A DNA stretch of 64,000 nucleotides from Amia ocellicauda (Eukaryota > Chordata > Actinopteri > Amiiformes > Amiidae): contig NC_089854.1 in the NCBI RefSeq assembly GCF_036373705.1, positions 25,433,225 to 25,497,224 of the forward strand. The letters are read 5' to 3'. The notes under the pieces were generated by a model, which searched no databases, was not told where the DNA came from, and saw only the letters and a list, made by a program, of their open reading frames with translations. A program made the translations under genes and the position numbers. The stretch's first letter is position 1, and each line of letters begins with the position of its first letter. Positions 43,170 to 55,677 of this stretch are shown here, one piece after another.

Positions 43170-43175
43170 AATAAA
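43170..43175 (+). terminator. Proximal PYCR1 polyadenylation signal
   Basis: AATAAA 406 bases after the PYCR1 stop codon, the first canonical hexamer downstream. Confidence 0.6.
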
Positions 43176-43780
43176 TAAGCTGCAAGTCAGTTCTGAAACA
43201 TTTTCTGAAGCTGAGTGGGGCTAGTATAACATTCTGTCTTGAGAAACTGCTCCTGCGAAGGATATGGAGTTAAAAAACCAAACCCTAATGACAGCCAGGC
43301 TTGGAAGAAAGCGTACCTGATATGATTCCACAGTGGTGCAATATTCAGGAAGCCACAGCAAGTCTAAATGCTTCTAGAATGCCAGTAAATATTTTTTCTG
43401 TTTTATATATTTAAATTGATAGATCTGTGTTGGAAGAAGATACATCTCACTGTAGAAAGACAGTGCACCAAAGCCCTGATATTTCATCATCTTTTGTTAC
43501 ATTTTATTTGGCATCTTTGAGTTTAATGTTTTTATATGTGTGTCTAACTGATATACTGCAGTTCTGTCTGACGAAAAAAAAAAAAAAAAAACTTGGGAGC
43601 AACCATTGTAGTGACAATAACCAATCACAGATTATATCAATCAGGAACCAAAACTGTCAAAGAACACGGTTTGGAAATTTGGTTCTTTTGTATTTATTTT
43701 TTTGTAACAAAATTTCTACTGGGATATTTTAGTTGCATACAACTATCAATCCGTGTGTATCCTTCACATGAAAGGATACG

Positions 43781-43786
43781 AATAAA
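43781..43786 (+). terminator. Distal PYCR1 polyadenylation signal
   Basis: AATAAA followed within 20-50 bases by a GT-rich stretch (GGCTGTCTGTG, then GTGTTTTACTG), a good match to a cleavage-site context. Use of this site would lengthen the 3' UTR to about 1 kb. Confidence 0.45.
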
Positions 43787-43829
43787 TTTCAGTTCGGCTG
43801 TCTGTGAAATGTGTTTTACTGTATATATT

Positions 43830-45428
43830 CAAAACACGCACAAGCACACACGCCACAACAGTACTTTCTGAGGTTCAGTTGGGAACTATTTTCTTTACAA
43901 AAATATGTGAATTGACATTATGTATAATTCTCACAGAAGCAAGTATGATATGTTTAATTTCTGTTTTCAAAAATTCCTCTTATTATTGAGAGGAGAAATT
44001 AGAAAATTCCATATGTAAATAACACTTTTCAAAGTCTGAAAAAAATACACTGGTGAGTTATTCAAGGTAATATTTATAAGGAGATATTCTGCATGAGCCT
44101 CAGCAAATAACTTCATATTTGTTCCCACCTCTGCATTTCATCGGACTTGATGAATTAGTAATGGGTAATTGGATTAGCCTGAGACCTTTCTGATTCTTTC
44201 AAACCTCTCAAGTATGAATGCGAGGTTATTCCCGGTGCTGTTTTTCGACTTGTGGTTCACCAATGTGTCATCCAAGGCTACACAATAGAAGCACCCCCAC
44301 CAAGAGCCTGTAATGGACATTAATAAATGCACTAGTGCAGAATGATGCCCATCTGGCCGTAGACTGCCATTTGACGAGCAGAGATCACTGGGTGGCAGGT
44401 CTGTCAGAAGTTTTAAACTTCATATTTCCTGGGCAATACACCTCTAGCCCTTTTTGACATACCATTCTTTACAACAATAGTTTTTGATATAACTATCCAA
44501 GTGCTTTCCTTTTTTTTTTTTTTTTTTAGGACACTGTTTTTAAGCTGGTGATGTTCATGTTTTAATGTACAATGATGATTTGTAGTAGTATAGTAGTAAA
44601 TAATTATAATAATTGAAAGTATCAAGGACTGACAAAATGGATCAACAATTTTTTAGGTCAGAAAAAGATATTGATGGTATCTGAGTGGCACTGTCTGTAA
44701 TACATAATTAAACACACAGACCCTTCTGTCTGTCGAGTGCAACGTGCCATTAAACAATTTCCATGAATTCAGAAAATGATTTCAGTGTGGACGATAGTGT
44801 TGAAGACATTTCAAATAACAGATGGTTAAGATTGGAAACAATAACATGAGTATCTGTTTTTTGGATAAGGATATAAAAATGATTTTTTACGATTTTGTCC
44901 GCAGTGGCTGGACTCCAGTTTGGCAGGGCGTCTGTCCTAAACTGCTGCACAGTTATCACTAAAATGTTAAATACTGCGAGTGGCCAGCACACCGAGCTAA
45001 AAATAGCACTTTGTAAACAAGTGTTTTGCTGCCATAGAAACTTATCGATGTTAATTTGTTTGCACCGTGCTGTGACACTGATGTGGGGTAATGAGGTCTG
45101 TGGAATGTCCTACGCATCCCCGGTCACAGAGCCCTGCTCCTCTCTGTGTCGGCAGGACAGTGCCGCTGCGGGCAGCCCCGGCGCCTCTTCAAGCGTTTCC
45201 CCTGATCGTGGCCCGAGTCCCCGTCCTAGCTCTCATGTCAGGGAAAATGTGTTTTGTGGTGTCAGCTCTTCTCCCAGCAGACACGGTTCCCCATCACTAA
45301 ACCACCATGATAATTGGATTCAGATGGGCAGTCTCAAGAAATAAGGCCATGGATCGGTCTGACATGAGCAATGAATCGTTGGGGTGTGTGGCATCAAGGC
45401 TGAACTGAACTTGCATTTAATTATTCAA

Positions 45429-45518
<90 letters not shown>

Positions 45519-48500
45519 CATACATACATACACATGCATTTGTGTTTGAGCATGTGTGCCCCCCCCCCCCTCTATATATAAGTGTGTGTAATTAAATGCA
45601 CACAGCTATATACATATATTCATATAGTGCATTCACATGTTTAAAGTACAGTCAAGCCTGCCTTGCATCTGAATGACAAACACACTTCATAGTTTTGAGT
45701 ATCACTTGTGTTTAGATGAAGGGAAGCTGTACAGTGCAGAACATCAAAATTACGGTTGTTTCGAAAGCAATGTTTTTATATTGAACAGCTCTGTACCCTG
45801 TGAATATCGAAAGCTGACAAACCCTAGGCTTTATTCCAATTCTCTTTCCTAGCAAGTCATAATTTTAAATGGGCTGCAATGCGTTCTGCTTGTTTGTGTT
45901 TAAGGATTTTTTGTTACCATCACAGCCAGGCAATGAAGTCTTGGAGTAATCCCTCTTTTATTCAAAAGGTTATACTTCACTGCCTCACAGGCCTCTCCAG
46001 CTAGATAAGTCAGTCTGAGACGCCTTTCATTTGCTTCTCATTATGCATCCCGACTCTGCCAGGCTTTTGTGTGCTTCCTCCCATTCTGAGGAAGAGGAAG
46101 TCGAATGTGTGTTTGTTGGCGATGGCCTTGACACCAGCTCACCACCCTTCAGTGGATTCACGAGAAGAAAGTGACAGTCTCAAGCTGAATTCCAAGCCCT
46201 AGGGCAGTATGGGGCTACATTCTGTACATATTGATCAAAGATGGATAAAGGAAGCTATTGGATGGATCCTAAGATATGATAAAAGACCTAGAAGAAGATC
46301 ACATAAAAGACGGGAAGATTAAATATATTTTTAGGTGTGACATTGGAAAAGAGAAGCTATAGATCGAAACAAGTGGAAACATCTTTGATGAGTGAAATTA
46401 TATTTAACCCTTCAGCTGCATTCACAGGTATGACTGAGCTCTTCTGAGTCGAGGCTGACATCTGGTGGATCTCAGCCGCTCATTCTCAATGTAGTCAACA
46501 GTAAAAATAGCCTCCCAGTCAAAGGTTAGGTGTACTTCAATGACGCACAATTTTATTTAGGTCTCTGTGAGTCACAAACTGAATACGGCTGAACATGTGT
46601 AAGCACAATCACATTAGAACAAATCAGCATTTATTGTGTAATAAGGTAGCAGGCCCCCTGTTGCTTCAGCACTGAGTTTCCTCAAAGACCACATACAATA
46701 ATCTCCAGGTTGTGTGTTTCTAACACCTCAGCAAGAAATGTAGGTTTCCATTGTATCATGCTCATTAATAATTAAACTGCCTAACAATTTAATTAGGTTG
46801 CAAAAGACAATCGGTGTTTAGAGACTGTTTTGCCAGCACAGTTTTGCTCCAGTTGTGACACTGCCTTCCCCTATCCAAAACTTGACCTTTCATTGAGATG
46901 AATAACCAGAAAGTCTCCATTTAAATGAGCCAACATTGTAAATGAGAAGAGTTATCCCACTTGATGCTTTATCATTCTTATGCAGCTGGGTTGTGTGGGG
47001 AAGAAGATGTGGCTTGGTGTTTCGACCAGTAAAAACCATTTCCCTCCAGCTACGGTGAATCATCACTTTCACTTCCCTCTCCTGCCTCCTGTGCTATAAC
47101 GATTTTGTGGGTTTTGGAGCCAAACTTTGTAGACCTCTGACCTGGCCGTTGGCTGTGGAGAGCACTAATAACTGATCAATGCCCATCCATTACAATCAGT
47201 ACTATGCTTTTCTTTGTAGTAAGTGGGCCATTTCTTCAAAATGCAGGATTGACAGAGGACATTCTTAAACTCTTTGAACAGCCGTTTGGATCACATACAG
47301 AAAGCTATTGTGCTATAATAGCTTGTAAAATTGCTTTAAAATGCCACATACACCCAGCGGTAAAATAAATCAGTTGTAAGATGTTTCAAATGTGTTTATA
47401 TAATATACAGAAAGCTGAAACACAGTTTAAGTTAAACACAATCATGAAAATACAATGTATTCACAAATTATTCCTGTGAAACAAAATCTTACTCTTCAGA
47501 CATATATAATACAGTTAACAGTAAAACGAATGTTATTTTAATGTTGGTTGATAAATGCATTCATTGCTTTAAAATTACTATATATACTATAATATTATAC
47601 TTTAAATTGCTCTGTTACTGTCCAACTAATCTAAAGTATAAAGAGCCCTTTTTTCAAAGCATATAGACCTTCGCAATATCTTCTCTCGAATACCACATCA
47701 CAATTACCAGTAGGCTGAAAAATATGTACTCTAAAGTTTTATTTGTATTTTTTAAAGAGGATATATTCATCATTTGCTTTGAATTTTAGATACAGTAGCA
47801 TACACATGCGATCAGTAAATCTTATTTAAACAATGTATGTATTTATATGCACAAGCTAATTTATACGTATATACATGCATTTCCACAGATGAATATCATA
47901 TGCAAATACAAACACGTTGTTATTATTATTTAGCTATCAAAAGTAGCAAAAAAATGCACATTATTTTCGACGTTTTGCAAATGAAGTTCCACGTTTATAA
48001 AGTCAAAAGGCTCTATTACAGAGACGGGATGGCTCTTGTTCTGCAGTGCGTCTTGAAGACATTCTTGCAAGGTGTTGTAATCATCCTGGATATCGAGTAA
48101 TGCCTGGCACCCAACGCCAGAGCCGAAAAAGCACGTCAGGTTCAGGAAACCAGTTGAAAAGGTTTGCAGGTGACTAGCTTAAACACTGATTTCCATTCAG
48201 CATTCAGGAGAGGAGCCGCACCCATGTGCACCAAGTGTAACAAGTTCAGATAGGTTACATTTTCACTATTCCGACTTCTCTGCTACTTTTTACACCTGAT
48301 CTTTATGGAAATTGCATTCTTTTTTTAATACAAGTTAAAACGAAATGAGCATAACATTTTTATAATTATTAATAATAAAGTATACATACATTTATTTCAT
48401 TCTCATCCTAGCAATTTAACTTTATAATTCTTAACAAGCACAAAACAGATGAAGACAATAATCAACAGGAGATTGCAAGCGGACAAGCAGGGTATATGCG

Positions 48501-48519
48501 CTTGAGCTGCGAAACATGC
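43830..48519. other. Intergenic DNA between PYCR1 and MAFG
   Basis: AT-rich, with a compound microsatellite, a T17 run near 44511-44527 and a C10 run near 45561. I recognise no exon, RNA gene or transposon. Confidence 0.55.
45430..45531. repeat. Compound (CT)n-(TA)n-(TACA)n microsatellite
   Basis: About ten CT units pass into about 31 TA units and then about five TACA-type units. Confidence 0.95.
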
Positions 48520-48814
48520 GCTCTGCTGTCCCTTTAAAGAGCGCGTCCTGCGATGTGTGCAAGAATGCGCTTTTGGGAAATATGTGGCCTCTGTCCCTTT
48601 AAGCCTTTTCGCCAGTTGCGTAGATCCTTCATGAATGAAACCACGTGACCAAACATCATATGACGTCTGGCTCCGGCACAAGAGAAAGGGATCAACAAGG
48701 AGAAGGCGAGGGAGTAATTTTTTTTACAAATCACCCAGAAATAGAGACGCCGCACTTCCCGATACTCACTATCAGACCTCCGGCGGTGGGAACAGAGGGT
48801 CTCCCTTGAGTTTG
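48520..48814 (+). promoter_or_regulatory. MAFG promoter and probable noncoding exon 1
   Basis: A CpG-rich stretch (continuing to about 49.45 kb) after several kb of AT-rich DNA. It contains an E-box in CCACGTGAC (48641-48649) and, about 12 bp on, a CRE-like TGACGTCT (48661-48668). The string CTGTCCCTTTAA occurs twice, near 48527 and 48591. A strong donor (GAGTTTG|GTGAGTCC) ends at 48814, so a first untranslated exon probably covers about 48.70-48.81 kb. Assignment to MAFG rests on order, strand and the presence of an unspliced-in acceptor at the first coding exon (63045). No classic antioxidant or Maf response element was found here by eye. Confidence 0.55.
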
Positions 48815-49541
48815 GTGAGTCCGGCGGCGGGTTTGTGTCGACCGCGGGTGGCACATTTAGGAGCGGGCTGTTATTTTGCTGAGTGTGCACGCCTTTGCTT
48901 TCCCCTCTGCCGCCCGTGTCTCCGCGGTGTGTGCATGTCGCCGTGTGTGAGAGTGCGTTAAAGGGCCAGACATGCTGATTCATCACGATCGGGTCGTTAT
49001 TAGGCATTGCACGGCGGTACCCCCGCAGCCGGGCACACTCGGGCGCTTTCTCCGAGGAGCCACAGGGGGATTCCGGGCTCCGGGGGGATCGAGGTGCGGG
49101 CTGAGGCTGTGTAGAGAAATGTGAAATGCATCTGAACGGGGCAAAGCTGCTGTTTCATCACAGCTGTGCGGCGCTGAGACGCGGGCGACGGCAGCGCTGT
49201 TTGAGCGGCAGACGGATCGGTCTGGGTGTCTGCGTTGTGTATCTGGAGAGGTGAGCTGAGCCTCGGCTTTCTTTCGTGGCGGACTAGCTGCGGATCGTGT
49301 CCTCAAGTCGGCTTGTATGTGGAGAAGGAGAAGAAAGGAGAGGGAGATGTCTGTACAGGAGCATGTGGTGTCACAACTGACCATCATCACAACAAAGCAA
49401 TCGATGCGGTGCTGCCGTAGACCCCGCTGGACACGGCGCAAGAATGGGTGTTTTGTGCGCGGCTGCTCTGTTTGACAGTGTTATAAATCAGTGATCAGTT
49501 TGCAAATGAGCGGAAAGTATCACATGTGCTGATTCATCACA

Positions 49542-49874
49542 TTACATTTTGACGTTTACTCGCAGGTATTGAGGAGCCATGGTGACTAACATGGCCCGCC
49601 GGACAAAGGTCTGGGCTCGGTGGTCAGGATCGATGGTGTTTGTTATCCGGCGTTCATGCCCAATGGCCACGGAAAGGGTTTCTAGGGTGGTAATGTCACT
49701 GCAATCGGCACATTTGCAAATCATGACAGGGAAAGGGAGAAGAAACTTCTTGTCGTTATTTACGAATCTGGTATTTGTTCTGTTGAAAATGTGGTGGATG
49801 GTTCTACGCAGGTGTAAGGCATGTGCTGTGCCTGTAGTCTTGTCAAAAGTCTTCACATCCTTCTCGAAAACCAT
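49542..49874 (-). other. Unexplained segment open on both strands
   Basis: Both strands are free of stops for about 110 codons: minus 49542-49874 (110 aa, starts MVFEKDVKTFDKTTGTAHAL) and plus 49579-49929 (116 aa, ATG in a good Kozak context, GAGCCATGG). The minus product has a balanced composition and reads more like a real protein (for example a CKCADCSDITTLETL stretch). I do not recognise either product. A donor-like CGAGTAAAC lies near the minus-strand 3' end; no convincing acceptor is seen. It could be an exon of a divergent transcript, a fragment of an old element, or chance in GC-rich DNA. Confidence 0.3.
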
Positions 49875-50028
49875 TATTATGACCTTCTTAATACATAAGG
49901 TGTATAGTTTAAGTCAGTATATGTTTTAAACGAAATTAATCGATTTATAAATATTTCAAATGAATAATTCAAATTACAAACACACACAGTTTGTGTATCT
50001 GTGTATAATCTACTATGTATTATATATG

Positions 50029-50057
50029 TATACACACACACACATACACACACACAG
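50029..50057. repeat. Short (CA)n microsatellite
   Basis: CA units interrupted once by a T. Confidence 0.85.
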
Positions 50058-51610
50058 TGCATTCATCGCAATAGGAAATTTCCTGCTAAAATTCTTAAAG
50101 TCATTCAGGGGTGAACAGAAAGGAGAAGTAAAACCAGCCATATTTAGTCTGTTTCATTACATTGGTGTGGTTTGTCCTGTCTTTTAGTTCTGGTGGCCTG
50201 CTGGGTTTGTATTTGGGTCAGGTCACCACTAAGAAGAATTTCATGGGTTTCTCTAATTCTCACTATGCTTTAGCCTATATATGTTTTTCATCTTTGGAGA
50301 TTTTATTTTTTCTGATGATGTCACCATTATGGGCATAGTCCTTAATGGGTGTCCAAGCTTTGGGCTGTACATTCTCACTGGGTATTTGATCAACTTTGCA
50401 AGCTCGTCTGTTACCTGTAGACACTCGACCCAACTGTCACTGTCCAGCAAACGCAAAACAAACTCTAAATACAGGAGCATCAATATCTAGTTTGTAGATA
50501 CCAGGGCTCTAGAAACAAAATCACACTCTTTCATCATACTTGTTTCTTTTCGCAGCAGTTGTGTTTTTCGTGTGGCCTGGGATCAGAGTGTGTGGCAAAT
50601 GCGAATGGTTACCATGCTTTGTATGTTGTTGTTGTTGTTGGAATTTTGGTATGTTGGCGATGTGACGCCTTAAAGAAAGAAAGAAAAGAAAACTGCTCCG
50701 CTCTGATACTTGCTATATTTTCTCCTTTTCAGTCACTTATCCATTTTAGTCCTTGGTTACAATGGCATAGCTGCCTGGGGCTGTAGACATAAAACTATGT
50801 TGGCTACTCATTAAATAAGAACCATTCATCTCCAGTCGTTTCCCAAAGGGTGAAGGTGAAAGCAGGCTATTACAAGTTTTTACTCAGCCCTTTTGAGATG
50901 CAGAAAAGCCCTGGTTTTACCTGCAGTTGCATCAGTTGAAATGATACCGTGGGAGTGGGAGGAATGGAACCAATTAATGGTTTTGAGGGAACTATGAGAA
51001 ATATTTGCTGTTGCAGTAATGTGTTCCGGTTTCATCTTTACAATTCAAAGGTATAAAACATACAGCCTACTCTAAACCTATTTTAAATATGATATTATTA
51101 TTCATATGTTTTCTTTTCCTTAATATTAGTATGTTACCCCACATAACTAGCTTCATGGTACTGGACTTTCTTAACAAAGCTTTTCAATATATGTTTGTTG
51201 TTGTTGTTACATTGTTTCTATTTTGTTTTGAATATAGTGTTTTGAAAACGGGCTTGTGATGGCTTATGTTACTGTGTAGGCAACATACTGTGTTGCTCTG
51301 TCCTTTGTTGTGACTGAACCCCTAAATCATCTTTTAAGCTTGTGCTTCTTAATGTTTTTTTCCATAAATCACTATCTTTTATCTCTTGGTATACAAAGCA
51401 TAAGTTAAAAATCAGATGAGAATTACTACAATTTGGATAAAGTACTGAGTTAAGCTGAGGCACGGTATTGATTGGACCTGACTGCTCACATCTAGATAAA
51501 ACTCAAAGGACACCAGGAGCAAGGAACTGGAGGGGAGCTGTGCTGTAGTTCTTGTGACTGTAAAGTGCTGTTATGTGATATGTAATTTTACTTCTGGGAT
51601 TGTAATATAT

Positions 51611-51627
51611 GTGTGTGTGTGTGTATG

Positions 51628-51712
<85 letters not shown>
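51611..51712. repeat. (GT)n-(TA)n microsatellite
   Basis: About seven GT units, a few TATG units, then about 39 TA units. It lies directly at the 3' end of an RTE-type LINE fossil and may have grown from that element's tail. Confidence 0.95.
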
Positions 51713-51714
<2 letters not shown>

Positions 51715-51716
<2 letters not shown>

Positions 51717-52130
51717 ATCATAATCGCCCTATATTGATCCACTGCGGGATGAAGGCCTCCCCAAGATATTTTCACTTGTTTTGGTTTATGGTGTCTGTTT
51801 TCCAGGTCACACCAGTGTATCGTCTTATTTAAGCCTCCCATCTTTTTTGTAGTCATCTTCTAGGTCTATTTTCAATTCATTCTATAGATTCTTTTGTCCA
51901 TCTTTCGTCTGTTCTTTTTGCAGTGTGTCCAGCCCATTACCATTTTAGCCTTTTCACTCTTTCAGTGATCACTTACTTTTTTTTGTCTTCTGGCATCTAT
52001 TTATTTGTGTTTTTTGTGCCTGTTGTTATTCAATGTATGCTTCTTTGATGTTTTCTACTTTGTTTAATTTCTGCATTTTATGACTGGGTTTCAGAGCCGT
52101 GTATGAGGAACTGGTAGTATGCATTTATCA
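51715..52130 (-). mobile_element. RTE-type LINE fossil, C-terminal end of the reverse transcriptase ORF
   Basis: On the minus strand, bases about 51770 down to 51724 read LGEAFIPQWINIGRL and then a stop. This resembles the C-terminal end (LGEAF-x-QW type) of RTE/Rex-like reverse transcriptases common in fish. Upstream the frame is broken by many stops, but W-K-T-D-like remnants before it fit the same region. The element is followed on its 3' side by a simple repeat instead of poly(A), as RTE elements usually are. The 5' limit is a guess. Confidence 0.6.
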
Positions 52131-55038
52131 AATATTTTTTCCCTCCAATCAAATAGATAGATTTCCTTTAAATAGCATGCCGTCTCTTATGCATAATGTT
52201 AACAACAAACTATTTCTAAAACTCTAAGGGGAAATAGTAAACCAGGAGAAACAAACAAACAAAAACAGTGTGTCCTCTGTTTTCCTGGCTCGGTTGTTTC
52301 GTAATGAACACACTCATTCCAAGCAGAAGCTTACGCATCTATGACTGTTTGATTTGCCAGCTTTTTGTCCCCTCTTGAACCAGAGCAACAGTCGTGAGGG
52401 AGGGGTTGTTTGTTGAAGGATTTGATGGGATTCATGGAAATGCCACAAAGGGAAGTCTCCCCAGACAGCTCCCTGTACCTCCCAGTGTGGAAACGAAAGT
52501 TACTTTTCTTTCAGTTTCCTCACCATCTGAATTGTTTTGTTTTCAATATTTCTCAGTTTTAATTTCAGTGAGCGACAGTGCCCTAGCAATTGAAGGAAAT
52601 GCTATTCAATGCTATGAATGGCATTACAGGCCACACATTTAAAGGCTCATGGCTGCAATGGTGTAGTACCAGCAGTAGATGGGTATAGTAAGGTTACAAC
52701 TTTTTTTTTCCCCTTTACAAATCCTGGTTCGATGTGTTGCTCTTTTTGACTGGTCTGTGTGTTTGGTAGTATATCATGTAGGCTGTCAAACAGTTCATAT
52801 AGAGTTAGGGACATGTACAAAAACATGTACATTTCTATAATGGATTCTGTGGATTTTGGACATTATTGTATAGTCCACAGTGGAGTACAATTAGACTGTA
52901 CCATATCATATTTTTTTAAATATATAATACACAATTGGGATATTTTCACATGTCATGATGTTTAAAAGGGTTTTAATAAAATTGGGTCCCCTGCCAGTGT
53001 CTGGGCTGAAATCCAGGATCTCTCTTCCCCAATTCAGGCATAGATATCAGGGATTATGGTGTGTTTTTTCTAAGACTTTGTCTATAGCAAATATTGAGAA
53101 TTCTTGTTTGTCTTCATTGTGTTGCCAAGTATCCTGAAGGAAGTAATAATAGTGATAGCCTGGTAAAAAGTCTTGTTTCAAATTGTACTTAACATGCTGT
53201 AGGACATAACTGAGTATTGAGTTTTCTTGTTCAACCAGAAAAATCCTTTGCTTCCTGAAACTCACCCGGTGAGGTGTGTATGTGTAGTGTGTGATTGTGT
53301 GTGTGTAAATCAGCATGAGAATATATTTATTCTTTAATTACTTTTTCACTCTTAAAATATGTACAAGAATAAGAAAATGAAATATACTAAGTTCTGTCTC
53401 ACTGAAGAAACAAAACATAAAACAGTGTTTTTTTTTTTCTCATGTCTGGTTTTCATTCCGTTATTATTAGGGTTCAGTTATGAATATCTATTGGGAGTTT
53501 GGTGAAAACTAGAATGTGTATTACAGCAAGATATAGAGCACTGTGCTACAGAAAAGTGTTTTTGAGTTGTAGTTTTTTTTTTAAATATATAAAGCTCTTA
53601 TCTTCCAATGATCCACTGTAACTTTCACTTGGTTTTCAAGCCCTAGAATTGAAATTGAAATGACTTATTTTCCCCCTTCTTTCTTATTGAATCACAGAGT
53701 TAATTTCCTTTCTTTGTGATGTTATTTTTAGGATTTTGAACAAGGTTCCTTTGACAACTGTATGTGAAATGTAATTGGTCACTAGATTTTGAACAAAATT
53801 ACTAATTTTCACATACGTAATGTTTGCTGTGCTGTGTTATTCTGACTGGATGAATTGTGCTGAATTTTCCCACTAACCAAAGTTTATTAATGGAATATAA
53901 TTAAAAAATATATATCCAGTATTGGTATTAACACACATTTCCTCAACGTCAGTTGCTTCAGTTTTGTTAAAAGCTGCTGTAAGGCTGCATAACCATCATG
54001 ATTCAAGCTTTATCATAGTTAAAAGGGACTGTAGTCTCCTTGTCAGAGAGTTTGCTGTTCTCCTACATTGTGCTGAGCTAAAGCGTATTTTCCATCAAAC
54101 GAGTGATTTGTGCTCTGTGTTATTAGCAGGTTGTCAATTCATTTGATGGAATATGCTGACGGAGCATGCCCACTCCTGGAGTATCACCACACGAATTGTG
54201 TATCTCATGTTGACTGTGGTGCAAGAGTAGGTGCTTTTTATTTTGTATTTTTTAAGACTGTGATGGATAGATCTTTAGAAGCCCTGTCCAAATCCTGAAT
54301 CCCACTCGGCTAAAACCGAGAAGAATTCAGTGCTGGGTGAGGTGGATTGATCTCAATACTTTAGAAAAGGACCATGCTTGCCCTTGTACAGTTTGTGTTG
54401 ACCATTTGGGACAGTTGGTGTGTGGGGAATGTTTTTCAGCTAATGAATTGGAAATATGGGTGGTTTCCTCTCAGGTACTTTCTGCAGAAAGTGAAAGTGC
54501 TGCCCAGAATGCAATCTACCTTCTTTTTGTTGTTGTTGTGTTTTTTATATGGGTAAACATCTCCCAGCTTGTTGATGTCTCTTGGGTAGTGAAACTATTT
54601 GCAATGGTATTCTTTTTTTTTTTCCTCCCTGCCCCAGGGGAAAAAGGAAAGTGGGGGAGGGGAAAACTTAGATTTAGTTAACTTATCTCCTGTCACTCTG
54701 GCTATCTCAGTAGAAGGTAGACCAAATTAACCTACAAGGTCCTCCACAGGAAGAACCTAGCAGGAAAAAAAAAAACCAGTCTGAATCCCCTGACAGTGCA
54801 TCTTTTTTTTGCTTGTGTTAGGAAATTTGTCATTACACACAGACTTAGTACCTGAAATGGAAAACGTGTAGACAGATTTTTTTTTCTCCTCTCTCCCTTA
54901 ATACCACATACCACTGATCTTGTGATTTTTTTTCTTTCCTCCAGAAAGCTGCTGAACATTTTTTTTTTCCTCTCCTTATTTCACGCTCTGAATACCTAGT
55001 AGTTAATAGCTTGCCTCTTATCTGCCCGCGATGCTGTA

Positions 55039-55066
55039 TCTATATATATATATATATATATATATA
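55039..55066. repeat. (TA)n microsatellite
   Basis: About 13 TA units. Confidence 0.9.
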
Positions 55067-55677
55067 AATGGGATGCAAGCTCCACAACAACGGCGTGTCA
55101 GTCACCATAGATGTCTAATTTTTTATTCACTATTTAACGCTGTATGGCGCACACTGATTGTAAAATTATTTACTTCACACAACCAGGGGGAGGGTGGGAT
55201 CATTTAAATTTCGGAGAAGTAGTGAAATCTAAGCTGCCTTGTCAGTTGGAATGAGTCGAGTAGGGTCTTGTAAGCTTCTGAAACGCAACAATGAAAGGGT
55301 CAACAATGGCAGAAGACCCTTTGAAATGCAATCCTTATTGGGGTTACATCCAGTTGTCTTTTTCGTTTTTCTTTTAAATATACTCTGAGCAGGAGACAGT
55401 TTTAGAGTATGGCTATTCGTTTGAACAAATGGATGTGGAGTACAGGTTTTTTTTATTTGCTGTGCTGCCAGAACTTTAAATAAGAGATTCCCAGTATAAT
55501 CTTGCAGGGCTTAACCTCTGCTGTGTGCATCTACATTGTATGTGGATTCCATGACCCCACCTTGGTTAGCACATGTATAGAATGGTTCTTTTACAGGAAG
55601 GACATCAGACAAGAGCTTCACTGGAAAGCTAGGTAAGGTGCTGTTTTTTTTTTGTCTTTCATTTCTTTCTGAATATA

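Noticed and set aside
48120-49200. Antioxidant/Maf response element at the MAFG promoter
   Set aside because: Candidate TGAC and GTCA strings lack the required GC at the right spacing.
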